This document shows, piece after piece, positions 26,480-35,288 of a stretch of DNA of 64,000 nucleotides. Both the position numbers and the translations under genes were made by a program. Positions within the stretch are counted from its first letter, which is position 1, and each line of letters starts with the position of its first letter. Where the stretch lies: the NCBI RefSeq assembly GCF_000252995.1, contig NC_015761.1, positions 2,480,001-2,544,000 on the forward strand, read 5' to 3'. The notes below the pieces were generated by a model. It did no database searches. It saw only the letters and a program-made list of their open reading frames with translations, and was not told the DNA's origin. Source of the stretch: Salmonella bongori NCTC 12419 (GTDB taxonomy: Bacteria; Pseudomonadota; Gammaproteobacteria; Enterobacterales; Enterobacteriaceae).

Positions 26480-28675
26480 CTATTTCTTTTGGCTATACGC
26501 CACGCGTATGCCATAGCCCTGCACGCCATCTTCTTCATTCGCGGCAAACTTCTGCGCCGCTTCCCGGTTGGTAACGGGCAGAACTAAATCTTCATTGCGG
26601 GTATTGGCCTGTGCGCCGGTATGCCCGTTAGTACTCTGCCCGGTAAACTCCCACTGGTAGTCGTATTGCGCCATCTCCTCAACGCTTAACTGCTCCGACA
26701 TCTGAAACACGCCATCTTTGTTTTTGTCACGCCAGAGCAAGAAACGATAAGTGTTATTTACCGTCGGGTGTTTATCTTCTTTGCCGATGAGATTGACGGG
26801 ATTTTTAGTCTTGACCTGATAAATCAAGGTATTGAGCGGTTCGAGCGCCTCACCGGTAAACGTCACGTCAACATAGTTACTGTCACCGTAAGCATCCTCT
26901 TTTGCTTTCCAGCGGAAAGTGCCCGGTAGCGTGCTGGAGAGTGTGACCGTCCCGGCCGCTTTATCGCGCTTCGCGATAAATACGCACGGCGCCTGCGTAC
27001 TGCAAGGCGTCTGCGCCAGCGTCACTTTTTTATCGTTGCTGTCGTACAATTCCGGTGCCATGGTGTCATCCACCAGTTCATTACCATTACGATCTGTAGA
27101 ATCGCCGAAAGCGTCCGTTAACAGCAGATCCATCACGACGCCATCTTCGCCGTCTGCCAGGGCGCTGGCAGTATGGCTGTGATCGGTACGATCGGGGTCG
27201 GCGATATTATCGACAATCAGCTCAATTTTGCGGTTCTGCTGAACGGTAATCTCTACGACACCAGAGTTCTGCTTGTTGCCTTTTTCATCTTCCAGTGTCA
27301 TCCGCACTTTCCAGGTATTCAATGCGATACGCTGCGCGTCGGTGTCCGCATTGACCCACGCCGGTAATATCAAATTCCAGCGGTTATTATTACCTTCGGT
27401 TAACGCATCGGCTTTTACCACCGGCATTACCAGCGTACGGGCAGCGTTGTTTTTCGCCTGCCAGGAGGCAGAGACAATTTTGTAGTGATGATTGATCAGC
27501 GCATTGACGGTCCACTTACATTTTTCAAGACCGACTGCCGCCTCTGGCGTATCCTGGATGACGCACTCCGGGTGTTCATTGGTGGCGTCTGCTTTCAGCC
27601 ACAGAGTGACATCTAATGGATCTTTCTCGCGGTATTCGAGCACGATAAAATTATTACGATCGACGAAATCAGTACGGCTGCCCATCAGGGAGTGCTGGAT
27701 ATTGACATTGTCCGGGTCGAGCTGCGCCGCAAGTGGCGTGCCTGGCTGATAAGTCACGGTCGCATTAACGCTAAAATCGTTACTATCGCCCGTACCGGCT
27801 TTGTAATCAGCCCCCAGCGTCAATAGTGGCACCGGCGTGTAATTGAGCCCTACAGTAACGGCATGAGGATCTTTTTGTAAGTTGTCCGTTCCGAACAGCG
27901 CCACCTCATCACCGTAGTACTGTTCGTAGACTAATTTAGCGCCAAGTTGCGGATAAAACGGTAGCCAGCTTTCTGCCCGGATATCCCAACCGCGTGCCGG
28001 TCGCTCTTCATAAAAATCGAAATCTTTGGAATCTTTCCAGTCAGAAAGAGGATGATAATAGTTGCCTGAGAATTTCAGGTAATTCGTCCAGGCTTCAGTT
28101 CCCAGACCGAGACGCCGATGACCACGGGTAAAATCGTAATCATAAAATAGATTGCCGCCCAGCAGCCAGTTGCCGACATTTTGCCGCAGGCCAAAACCCA
28201 GGTTACCGATGGATCTGTCTTCTTTACGCTGGGCCGAAATCTGACTAAAGAAAAGCGTGCTCTGATTGTCATACCAGGGGATAAAATAATCCAGCGAACT
28301 GCCGTCCAGATCGCCGCCTTCGCCGACAGATAAACTGGTACGAACTTTGCCATAAGGTGAAAGCATACCTTCGAGATATGATTGCGCAGAAGACGTTATT
28401 TTCCCCTGAATATAATTACGCGCCTCGGATTGCAACGCTTCCGGGGTTAAATTATCAAAACCCTGGGTGGCGGAATTAATAAAATAATCCGTCCCCTGTT
28501 CGTTAAGCGTTTTTCCTTTATTCTCCTGTTCTTCTTTTTTTACGGATTCACTGGCTAAATCAGGCAGGGAGGCTTGGCTTTCATCGTTTGCAGACACAGA
28601 AACAGCTGCACCAGAAGCCGCAACTGACGCTCCCGACACCAACAGTAAAACCAGAACGCGAATCCTTCGCACCAT
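26480..28675 (-). CDS. sinH: SinH (SivH) intimin/invasin-like outer-membrane protein
   Basis: A 731-residue protein with a signal peptide (VRRIRVLVLLLVSGASVAASGA). An alpha-helical linker leads to an inverse-autotransporter type beta-barrel at about residues 120-340, rich in alternating aromatic strands (SLDYFIPWYDNQSTLFFSQI, GNLFYDYDFTRGHRRLGLG, WLPFYPQLGAKLVYEQYYGDEV). Ig-like passenger domains follow to about 610, then a C-terminal domain shared with SinI. There is no LysM domain before the barrel, unlike intimin. I chose the ATG at 28675, with AGGGA eight bases upstream; the longer frame from 28738 has a hydrophobic but unconserved 21-residue extension. First gene of the sinH-sinI-ratA set. 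Similar proteins act in intestinal adhesion; the role here is inferred. Confidence 0.87.
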   Translation of the reverse strand: MVRRIRVLVLLLVSGASVAASGAAVSVSANDESQASLPDLASESVKKEEQENKGKTLNEQGTDYFINSATQGFDNLTPEALQSEARNYIQGKITSSAQSYLEGMLSPYGKVRTSLSVGEGGDLDGSSLDYFIPWYDNQSTLFFSQISAQRKEDRSIGNLGFGLRQNVGNWLLGGNLFYDYDFTRGHRRLGLGTEAWTNYLKFSGNYYHPLSDWKDSKDFDFYEERPARGWDIRAESWLPFYPQLGAKLVYEQYYGDEVALFGTDNLQKDPHAVTVGLNYTPVPLLTLGADYKAGTGDSNDFSVNATVTYQPGTPLAAQLDPDNVNIQHSLMGSRTDFVDRNNFIVLEYREKDPLDVTLWLKADATNEHPECVIQDTPEAAVGLEKCKWTVNALINHHYKIVSASWQAKNNAARTLVMPVVKADALTEGNNNRWNLILPAWVNADTDAQRIALNTWKVRMTLEDEKGNKQNSGVVEITVQQNRKIELIVDNIADPDRTDHSHTASALADGEDGVVMDLLLTDAFGDSTDRNGNELVDDTMAPELYDSNDKKVTLAQTPCSTQAPCVFIAKRDKAAGTVTLSSTLPGTFRWKAKEDAYGDSNYVDVTFTGEALEPLNTLIYQVKTKNPVNLIGKEDKHPTVNNTYRFLLWRDKNKDGVFQMSEQLSVEEMAQYDYQWEFTGQSTNGHTGAQANTRNEDLVLPVTNREAAQKFAANEEDGVQGYGIRVAYSQKK

Positions 28676-29004
28676 ATAGTATCCCTGTCTGTAAACAATC
28701 ACACCTCCATAAAGAAATATTATAGGGATGACGCACATGAATTATAGTCAACAAGCCTAAATATATTCCTAAAAAGAGCCAGTTAATATGAAACCATCTA
28801 ATAGTATTGATATAATAAATAAGAAAGTCAGCCATTATTTATTTTAAATATTAATTCCAGGAAGCAATATAAAAAATATATAATAAAAAGTGGGTAAGTG
28901 GATAATACGCGGATGATTAATTGAGTATTACTGGAATAGCGAATAACTATTTTGTTATCGCCGGATAAGACATCTGTCTTTCTCCGGCGTAAGGTTGTCA
29001 CAAG
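28676..29004. other. AT-rich upstream region of sinH (329 bases)
   Basis: Strongly AT-rich, with long A/T stretches between 28740 and 28920, in contrast to flanking core genes. It must contain the sinH promoter, but no single -10/-35 pair stands out. A hairpin at 28959-28989 marks the yfgJ side. The composition fits acquired, H-NS-silenced DNA; that is inference. Confidence 0.55.
28959..28989 (-). terminator. Hairpin after yfgJ
   Basis: Two stacked stems, CGCCGGA / TCCGGCG and AAGACA / TGTCTT, with a 2-base loop, about 15 bases after the yfgJ stop codon. There is no T-run, so it resembles a REP-type or RNA-stabilising structure more than a strong terminator. Confidence 0.45.
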
Positions 29005-29226
29005 TTATGGATTGGTAATGATGAAACTAACCCGTTTTTTGGAAATTAAACCATGGCCGTTCTGGCAAAAGTAGTCGACCGCGCCGCAGGCTTTCAAAAC
29101 CTGTAACGGCTGGCGACAGTCGGGACAGATCGCCTGTAATGCAAAATGTTTGTTACATGTTGCACAATGCGCGGTATCGCCATTACGCTCCAGCGCGTGA
29201 TGACAAACGGGACAGCTCATTTCCAT
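29005..29226 (-). CDS. yfgJ: YfgJ zinc-ribbon protein (DUF1407 type)
   Basis: A 73-residue cytoplasmic protein with four cysteine pairs or half-pairs: CPVC, CATC, CPDC and FCQNGHG, which fits two zinc ribbons. The second half (ALCPDCHQPLQVLKACGAVDYFC-type) is nearly identical to E. coli YfgJ. I chose the ATG at 29226 because AAGGAGGGAG lies directly upstream; the frame could be extended to 29259 but without a ribosome site. It borders the surface-protein island and is the first core gene on that side. Function unknown. Confidence 0.82.
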   Translation of the reverse strand: MEMSCPVCHHALERNGDTAHCATCNKHFALQAICPDCRQPLQVLKACGAVDYFCQNGHGLISKKRVSFIITNP

Positions 29227-29346
29227 AACTCCCTCCTTAACCGGCTGGTGCATTTGCATTTTGAATAAAAATGCCTGATGGCGCTATGCTTTCAGGCTGG
29301 TCCCGCTAAGCATAACACCATCGGACCAGAAGGCGCTTTGTAGTGA

Positions 29347-30819
29347 TTACTTACTTTTCTTGATGTGCTTCATCAGACGCTTACGCTTGCGCATCTGCGT
29401 TGGCGTCAGCGTGTTGCGCTTGTTCGCATACGGGTTTTCCCCTTCTTTGAACTGAATACGAATCGGCGTTCCCATTACTTCCAGCGATTTGCGGAAATAG
29501 TTCATCAGGTAGCGCTTGTAGGAATCTGGCAGATCTTTTACCTGATTGCCATGGATGACCACAATCGGCGGGTTATAACCGCCAGCATGGGCATATTTCA
29601 GCTTCACGCGGCGACCACGCACCAGCGGCGGCTGGTGATCTTCTACCGCCATCGTCATGATGCGGGTCAGCATCGCGGTGCTTACGCGACGGGTGGAACT
29701 GTCATATGCTTCACGTACCGATTCAAACAGGTTACCAACACCACTACCGTGCAGAGCAGAGATAAAGTGGACGCGGGCAAAATCGATAAAGCCCAGACGG
29801 AAATCCAGCGTCTCTTTTACCTGCTCTTTCACTTCCTGGCTCAGACCGTCCCATTTATTAACTACAATAACAAGTGAGCGCCCACTATTGAGGATAAAAC
29901 CCAGCAGCGACAAATCCTGGTCAGAAATCCCCTCACGGGCGTCAATCACCAGCAGCACAACGTTAGCGTCTTCAATAGCCTGTAATGTTTTAATTACCGA
30001 GAACTTTTCTACCGCATCAGTGATTTTGCCGCGCTTACGCACTCCCGCCGTGTCAATCAGCACATACTCACGCTCGTCGCGCTCCATCGGGATATAGATG
30101 CTGTCACGCGTGGTGCCAGGCATGTCATACACCACCACGCGCTCTTCGCCAAGAATACGGTTAGTAAGCGTAGACTTACCGACGTTCGGGCGGCCAACAA
30201 TCGCCAGCTTAATCGGCAGATCCTGTGGATTGAAATTATCTTCAGGTTCTTCTTCGCCGTTTTCTTCTGCCTCTAATTGCGCCCAATATGCCGCGTCTTC
30301 ATCCACCTCTTCCTGCGGCGCGACGTCTTCCATCCACGGCAGAAGCACATGTTCCAGCAGACTCAATACGCCGCGGCCATGCGATGCGGCGATCGGGTAA
30401 ATTTCGCCTAATCCCAGTGAATAAAAATCAACAACAGCCTGGTCCGGATCGAGGCCATCAGTTTTATTCGCCACAAGGAAGGTCGGTTTTTCACGGGAAC
30501 GCAGATGTTTGGCAATTGCTTCATCTGCCGGCATCAGGCCAGCGCGCGCGTCCACCATAAACAGCACCACATCCGCTTCTTCAATCGCCAGCAGCGACTG
30601 TTCTGCCATCCGCGTTTCAACGCCATCTTCGGTGCCGTCGATACCGCCGGTGTCGATACAGATAAACTCGCGGCCTTCAATCTCCGCACGACCGTACTTA
30701 CGGTCACGAGTCAGACCCGGGAAATCCGCAACCAGCGCATCTCGGGTGCGGGTCAGACGGTTAAATAGCGTGGATTTTCCGACGTTAGGGCGCCCGACAA
30801 GCGCGACCACAGGTACCAT
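29347..30819 (-). CDS. der: Der (EngA) ribosome-biogenesis GTPase
   Basis: An essential GTPase that helps 50S subunit maturation. From the ATG at 30819 it is 490 residues, the family length. It shows tandem G domains: the first P-loop GRPNVGKS near residue 9 with DTGGI and NKTD, the second GRPNVGKS near 210 with DTAGV and NKWD. A C-terminal KH-like domain and a basic tail (RKRKRLMKHIKKSK) follow. An acidic insert lies between the G domains (residues about 165-195). A longer frame from 30852 adds 11 unconserved residues. Downstream of bamB on the same strand with a hairpin between. Confidence 0.97.
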   Translation of the reverse strand: MVPVVALVGRPNVGKSTLFNRLTRTRDALVADFPGLTRDRKYGRAEIEGREFICIDTGGIDGTEDGVETRMAEQSLLAIEEADVVLFMVDARAGLMPADEAIAKHLRSREKPTFLVANKTDGLDPDQAVVDFYSLGLGEIYPIAASHGRGVLSLLEHVLLPWMEDVAPQEEVDEDAAYWAQLEAEENGEEEPEDNFNPQDLPIKLAIVGRPNVGKSTLTNRILGEERVVVYDMPGTTRDSIYIPMERDEREYVLIDTAGVRKRGKITDAVEKFSVIKTLQAIEDANVVLLVIDAREGISDQDLSLLGFILNSGRSLVIVVNKWDGLSQEVKEQVKETLDFRLGFIDFARVHFISALHGSGVGNLFESVREAYDSSTRRVSTAMLTRIMTMAVEDHQPPLVRGRRVKLKYAHAGGYNPPIVVIHGNQVKDLPDSYKRYLMNYFRKSLEVMGTPIRIQFKEGENPYANKRNTLTPTQMRKRKRLMKHIKKSK

Positions 30820-30884
30820 GTTTAAAGCCTCATTTAAAAAATCATCAGACAACGCGCGCCTTTTGCGCCGTTGTTAAAAACAGG

Positions 30885-30913
30885 AAAACGGCCCCTACAC
30901 CAGGAGCCGTTTT
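30885..30913 (-). terminator. Terminator between bamB and der
   Basis: AAAACGGC / GCCGTTTT stem (8 bases) just after the bamB stop; on the minus strand the stem ends in TTTT and a further T-run follows after CCTG. A-rich on the other arm, so it could also work on the plus strand. Confidence 0.6.
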
Positions 30914-30935
30914 TTAAAACACACAACCGTGACGA

Positions 30936-32114
30936 TTAACGCGTCATCGCGTAGACCGTACCATCTTTGGCCTGGATGAACAGTTTACCATCCGCTACCG
31001 TCGGTTCGGTCAGGAAACCAGAGCTGTCTACTTTTTGTTGGGCAACAAAACGCCCGTCATCGACATTAATCCAGTGCAGATAACCTTCGCTATCGCCGAC
31101 GACTAAGTCTCCATTATACAGTACCGGAGAAGTCAGCAAACGGTGCAGCAGATCGCTTTGCGTCCACAGCGTTACGCCACCGTCGGTGGTCAACGCCAGC
31201 ACGCGATCGTTCTGATCAACCAGGTAGATACGGTCACCTTCGACGATAAAGTCATTGACCGAACCCAGCTCCCGTTTCCACATAATCTGACCGCTACGCA
31301 GATCCAGAGCCGTTAAATTACCATTGTAAGCCAACGCATAGACAACGCCATTCACTACTACCGGCGTAGTATCGACGTCACTCAGACGGTCAATTTCCGT
31401 TGGGCCAGTAGCCTGTGAGATACGCTGTTGCCAAATCATCTGCCCCTGCTGCATCAACACGGCACTGACGCGGCCATTATCCCCACCGACGATAGCCGCG
31501 CCGAACGCGGTAGCTGGCGCAGATTCGCCGCGCAGAGACAGCGAAGGCATATCCAGGTTCACGGTCCATTTAATCGCACCATCTGCCTGGTTTAGCGCCT
31601 GCAACTGACCGTTGCTGGTATGGATAAGTACAATGCCATCACTGACGACCGGGCGAGACAACGCTTCTCCAGCGACCTTCGTCTGCCATGCCGTCGTCCC
31701 GTCGCTGGTGTTCAGCGCATACACCTCGGCCTTTTCACTGCCAATATAGACGTGACCACCTGCGACCGTGACGCCGCCGGATAACAGCGCAGACGAACGG
31801 GAGAACCAGCCGTCTTTCTCGCCCAGGTTCACAGACCAGATCTCTTTGCCATCATCCGCATTGAGCGCTTTTACCACGCCGGCGCGATCGGCTGCATAGA
31901 CCACATTATCTGCCATTACCGGATGGAGGTTAGAATAAAAGTCGCCAATTCCGTTACCGACAGAGGTGCTCCAGGCGGTCGTCGGAGTGAACTGATTTTC
32001 AACTTCCGGTAATGGTGACATCTTGACGACATCTTCTTCGCCGCTAAATAGTGAACAGCCACTGAGCAGGGTAACGGAAAGCAACCCTGGCAGAAGTAAT
32101 TTACGCAATTGCAT
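30936..32114 (-). CDS. bamB: BamB (YfgL) outer-membrane assembly lipoprotein
   Basis: Lipoprotein subunit of the BAM complex that inserts beta-barrel proteins in the outer membrane. The protein is 392 residues, the same as E. coli. The signal peptide ends in a lipobox LLSGC with Cys20. The remainder is an eight-bladed beta-propeller of PQQ/WD-like repeats, seen as recurring xVYALNxxDGxxxWQ, LQALNQADGAIKW and LTALDLRSGQIMWKRE. The ATG is 10 bases after yfgM. Part of the row hisS-yfgM-bamB-der. Confidence 0.97.
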   Translation of the reverse strand: MQLRKLLLPGLLSVTLLSGCSLFSGEEDVVKMSPLPEVENQFTPTTAWSTSVGNGIGDFYSNLHPVMADNVVYAADRAGVVKALNADDGKEIWSVNLGEKDGWFSRSSALLSGGVTVAGGHVYIGSEKAEVYALNTSDGTTAWQTKVAGEALSRPVVSDGIVLIHTSNGQLQALNQADGAIKWTVNLDMPSLSLRGESAPATAFGAAIVGGDNGRVSAVLMQQGQMIWQQRISQATGPTEIDRLSDVDTTPVVVNGVVYALAYNGNLTALDLRSGQIMWKRELGSVNDFIVEGDRIYLVDQNDRVLALTTDGGVTLWTQSDLLHRLLTSPVLYNGDLVVGDSEGYLHWINVDDGRFVAQQKVDSSGFLTEPTVADGKLFIQAKDGTVYAMTR

Positions 32115-32124
32115 CGGGTCCCTC

Positions 32125-32745
32125 TCAGATGGACAAATTATTGATTTTCATCTGCATCATTTCACTCAACGCTGGAGAAGCGTCGCTATTAACGCCCGCT
32201 TCCCATGCGCTGCGCGCGCCTTTTTTATCACCCTTACTCAGTAACGCTTCGCCGCGCAAATCAGCGACAATTGCCGTCCACCCTTCGCCTTTAATGGCGT
32301 CCAGAGTTTTCAGCGCGGCGTCAGCTTGCTTGAGTTGTACCTGAACGCGAGCAAGACGCAGATTAATCACCGCTTTAAGATTCTCATCACTGGTGGCCGC
32401 CAGCCCTTGCTGCAACTGGGCTTCGGCTTTTTTCAGTTCATTCTTATCCACAAACTGCTGCGCCAGTTCCATAGACGCCAGCGCACCATAGGTATTTTTA
32501 TTCTCAGCCGCGAATTTTTCAGCAGCAGGAATGCTATCCGGCTTATCGGCGCTTACCGCCGCCACCGCATTTTGGTATGCCAGAGAGGTTGTACGCGCGG
32601 ACTCCGTCTGATGGCTGTTCCAGTAACGCCAGCCAATCAGCGCGCCAACCCCTAAAATCACGCCGACGACCAGGGCTTTGCCATTTTCAGCAAAGAAACG
32701 TTTAATCGCGTCTACCTGGTCGTGTTCGTTCTCGTAAATTTCCAC
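32125..32745 (-). CDS. yfgM: YfgM (RcsB/SecYEG-associated) TPR membrane protein
   Basis: A 206-residue inner-membrane protein with a GTG start at 32745 preceded by AAGGAGAAGGA; the mature start EIYENEHDQVDAIKRFF matches E. coli YfgM. A single transmembrane helix lies at about residues 22-42 (ALVVGVILGVGALIGWRYW) and is followed by a periplasmic TPR-like helical domain. In E. coli YfgM associates with PpiD and SecYEG as part of a periplasmic chaperone network and influences RcsB stability. An ATG 25 codons upstream lies inside hisS and is not used. Located between hisS and bamB with short spacings. Confidence 0.94.
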   Translation of the reverse strand: MEIYENEHDQVDAIKRFFAENGKALVVGVILGVGALIGWRYWNSHQTESARTTSLAYQNAVAAVSADKPDSIPAAEKFAAENKNTYGALASMELAQQFVDKNELKKAEAQLQQGLAATSDENLKAVINLRLARVQVQLKQADAALKTLDAIKGEGWTAIVADLRGEALLSKGDKKGARSAWEAGVNSDASPALSEMMQMKINNLSI

Positions 32746-32758
32746 GCTGTCCTTCTCC

Positions 32759-34033
32759 TTAGCCCAATAAAGTGCGCAAATGCGCGGCAACGCTGTCCTG
32801 CGCCACTGCCGTTTGCTCACCGGAGCGTAAATCCTTCACTACAACAGTCCCATCGGCGACCTCAGATTCGCCAAGAACCAGTGCAATACGGGCGCCCCAC
32901 TTATCAGCGCGGGCAAACTGTTTTTTAAAGTTGCCGCCGCCGTGGTTCGTCATTAGCTTCACGCCAGGCATTTCATCACGCAACCGTTCTGCTAACGTCA
33001 TTGCCGCAGACTGCGTTTGTGCGCCAGCAGCAACCAGGTATATATCGACAACAGGAGATGCAATAAATTCCGGATTAACTGCCTGAACCAACAAAACAAG
33101 TCGCTCCAGGCCCATCGCAAAACCCACTGCTGGCGTTGCGCGCCCCCCCAGTTGTTCCACCAGCCCGTCATAACGACCGCCGGCACAGACGGTGCCCTGT
33201 GACCCCAGACTGTTAGTAACCCATTCAAATACAGTACGATTGTAGTAGTCAAGACCGCGTACCAGACGCTGGTTGACAGTGTAGGCAATCCCTGCGGCCT
33301 CCAGCAGTTGGCAAAGGCCCGCAAAGTGCTCGCGTGAATCGTCGTCCAGATAGTCGCCCAAAGCAGGCGCGTCATTAAGCAACGCCTGTACGTCCGGATT
33401 TTTTGAATCCAGCACGCGCAGCGGATTGGTATACATACGGCGTTTACAGTCTTCGTCCAGAGTCTCTTTATGTTGTTCGAGGAACGCCACCAGAGCATCA
33501 CGATAATTTGCTCGCGCTTCCAACGACCCAATAGAGTTCAGCTCCAGGCGAACATGTTCAGAGATACCCAGCGCACGCCACCAGCGCGCAGTCAGCATAA
33601 TTAATTCCGCGTCAATATCCGGGCCTTGTAAGCCAAAGACTTCAGCGCCTAGCTGGTGGAACTGACGGTAACGACCTTTTTGCGGACGTTCGTGACGGAA
33701 CATCGGCCCGATATACCACAAACGCTGTTCCTGATTGTACAGGAGACCATGTTCGATGCCGGCGCGTACACAGCCCGCCGTACCTTCAGGACGCAATGTC
33801 AGACTATCGCCGTTGCGATCCTCAAAGGTGTACATCTCTTTTTCAACCACGTCAGTAACTTCACCGATCGCACGTTTGAATAACGGGGTCTGCTCTACAA
33901 TCGGCAAGCGGATTTCACTGTAACCGTAGCTGCCGAGCACGTTTTTGAGTGTGCCTTCAATGCGCTGCCAGATGGCGGTTTCGCCAGGCAGATAATCGTT
34001 CATGCCGCGAATGGCTTGAATGTTTTTTGCCAC
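32759..34033 (-). CDS. hisS: HisS histidyl-tRNA synthetase
   Basis: Class II aminoacyl-tRNA synthetase of 424 residues. Motif 2 is seen in PMFRHERPQKGRYRQFHQLG near residue 115, the histidine-specific HisA motifs as LVRGLDYYNRTVFE and AGGRYDGLVEQLGG, and motif 3 as GFAMGLERLVLL. The C-terminal anticodon-binding domain begins near residue 330 (VYLVAAG-type). It is followed by yfgM after 13 bases. Confidence 0.98.
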   Translation of the reverse strand: MAKNIQAIRGMNDYLPGETAIWQRIEGTLKNVLGSYGYSEIRLPIVEQTPLFKRAIGEVTDVVEKEMYTFEDRNGDSLTLRPEGTAGCVRAGIEHGLLYNQEQRLWYIGPMFRHERPQKGRYRQFHQLGAEVFGLQGPDIDAELIMLTARWWRALGISEHVRLELNSIGSLEARANYRDALVAFLEQHKETLDEDCKRRMYTNPLRVLDSKNPDVQALLNDAPALGDYLDDDSREHFAGLCQLLEAAGIAYTVNQRLVRGLDYYNRTVFEWVTNSLGSQGTVCAGGRYDGLVEQLGGRATPAVGFAMGLERLVLLVQAVNPEFIASPVVDIYLVAAGAQTQSAAMTLAERLRDEMPGVKLMTNHGGGNFKKQFARADKWGARIALVLGESEVADGTVVVKDLRSGEQTAVAQDSVAAHLRTLLG

Positions 34034-34143
34034 GTTTATTCTCTTTCTGAATATAAAAATGAACCCTCAGCGCTTCCCCAAACCATGCGGGAGCCATGCG
34101 GGTTCAATCATACACGGGAAGGCGGTTACTTCCCATCACGTTA

Positions 34144-35262
34144 TTATTTTTCAACCTGCAGCACGTCAATCCGACGCATTTCATCAAGTTGGCTGGCTTT
34201 TGCGCGAATACGCGCTTCAAGCTGGGCAATCATATCGTCGTTGTCGAGGCGATCTTTACGTACGCCGTCTTCATACAGGCCGCTTTTCTTATTACCGCCC
34301 GTCACGCCCAGCGTCGATACCAGCGCTTCGCCCGGCCCGTTCACGACACAGCCAATGATCGAGACGTCCATCGGGGTGATGATATCTTCCAGACGCTGCT
34401 CCAGCGCGTTTACCGTGCCGATAACGTCAAATTCCTGGCGAGAGCAGGTCGGGCAGGCAATGAAGTTAATGCCGCGCGAACGAATGCGCAACGACTTCAG
34501 AATATCAAACCCCACTTTGATCTCTTCCACCGGGTCAGCAGCTAACGACACTCGCAACGTATCGCCGATACCTTCCGAGAGCAGAAGGCCCAGACCGATC
34601 GCAGATTTCACCGCCCCGCTCCGCGCGCCCCCTGCTTCAGTGATCCCCAGATGCAGCGGCTGATCGATCTGTTTAGCCAACAAACGATAAGATTCCACGG
34701 CAAGGAAGACATCAGATGCTTTTACGCTGACTTTGAACTGATCGAAGTTCAGGCGATCGAGATGATCCACATGACGCATGGCAGATTCCAGCAGCGCCTG
34801 CGGCGTAGGTTCCCCATACCTTTCTTGCAGATCTTTTTCCAGCGATCCGGCGTTAACGCCGATACGGATAGGAATATTTTTGTCGCGTGCGCAATCTACC
34901 ACCATGCGGATGCGTTCTTCGTTACCAATGTTGCCGGGGTTGATGCGCAAACAGTCAACGCCGTATTCCGCCACTTTCAGCGCAATACGGTAGTCGAAGT
35001 GAATATCGGCGACCAATGGGACGCTCACCTGCTGTTTAATGAGCTTAAAGGCTTCGGCGGCGTCCATGGTTGGCACGGAAACACGCACAATATCCGCGCC
35101 TACGCGCTCAAGCGCTTTAATTTGACTCACTGTCGCTTCCACATCAGTGGTGCGCGTGTTAGTCATAGACTGTACGGCGATGGGGGCGCCATCACCGATC
35201 GGCACATTCCCAACGTAAATACGTGTCGATTTTCTACGTTGAATCGGAGCCTGGTTATGCAT
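34144..35262 (-). CDS. ispG: IspG (GcpE) HMBPP synthase
   Basis: Iron-sulfur enzyme of the MEP isoprenoid pathway, converting ME-cyclodiphosphate to HMBPP with electrons from flavodoxin. The 372-residue protein has the TIM-barrel N-terminal half (VGNVPIGDGAPIAVQSMTNT at the start) and three cluster ligands in CPTCSRQ and GCVVNGPGEA of the C-terminal domain. It depends on [4Fe-4S] supply, produced by the isc genes 20 kb away. Located 26 bases after rodZ on the same strand. Confidence 0.97.
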   Translation of the reverse strand: MHNQAPIQRRKSTRIYVGNVPIGDGAPIAVQSMTNTRTTDVEATVSQIKALERVGADIVRVSVPTMDAAEAFKLIKQQVSVPLVADIHFDYRIALKVAEYGVDCLRINPGNIGNEERIRMVVDCARDKNIPIRIGVNAGSLEKDLQERYGEPTPQALLESAMRHVDHLDRLNFDQFKVSVKASDVFLAVESYRLLAKQIDQPLHLGITEAGGARSGAVKSAIGLGLLLSEGIGDTLRVSLAADPVEEIKVGFDILKSLRIRSRGINFIACPTCSRQEFDVIGTVNALEQRLEDIITPMDVSIIGCVVNGPGEALVSTLGVTGGNKKSGLYEDGVRKDRLDNDDMIAQLEARIRAKASQLDEMRRIDVLQVEK

Positions 35263-35288
35263 GTAAAATCTCCCGCGTTACCCGTCTG

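Noticed and set aside
34116..34134. GGGAAG/CTTCCC hairpin between hisS and ispG
   Set aside because: Short stem with a 7-base loop and no T-run on either strand; not distinguishable from chance.
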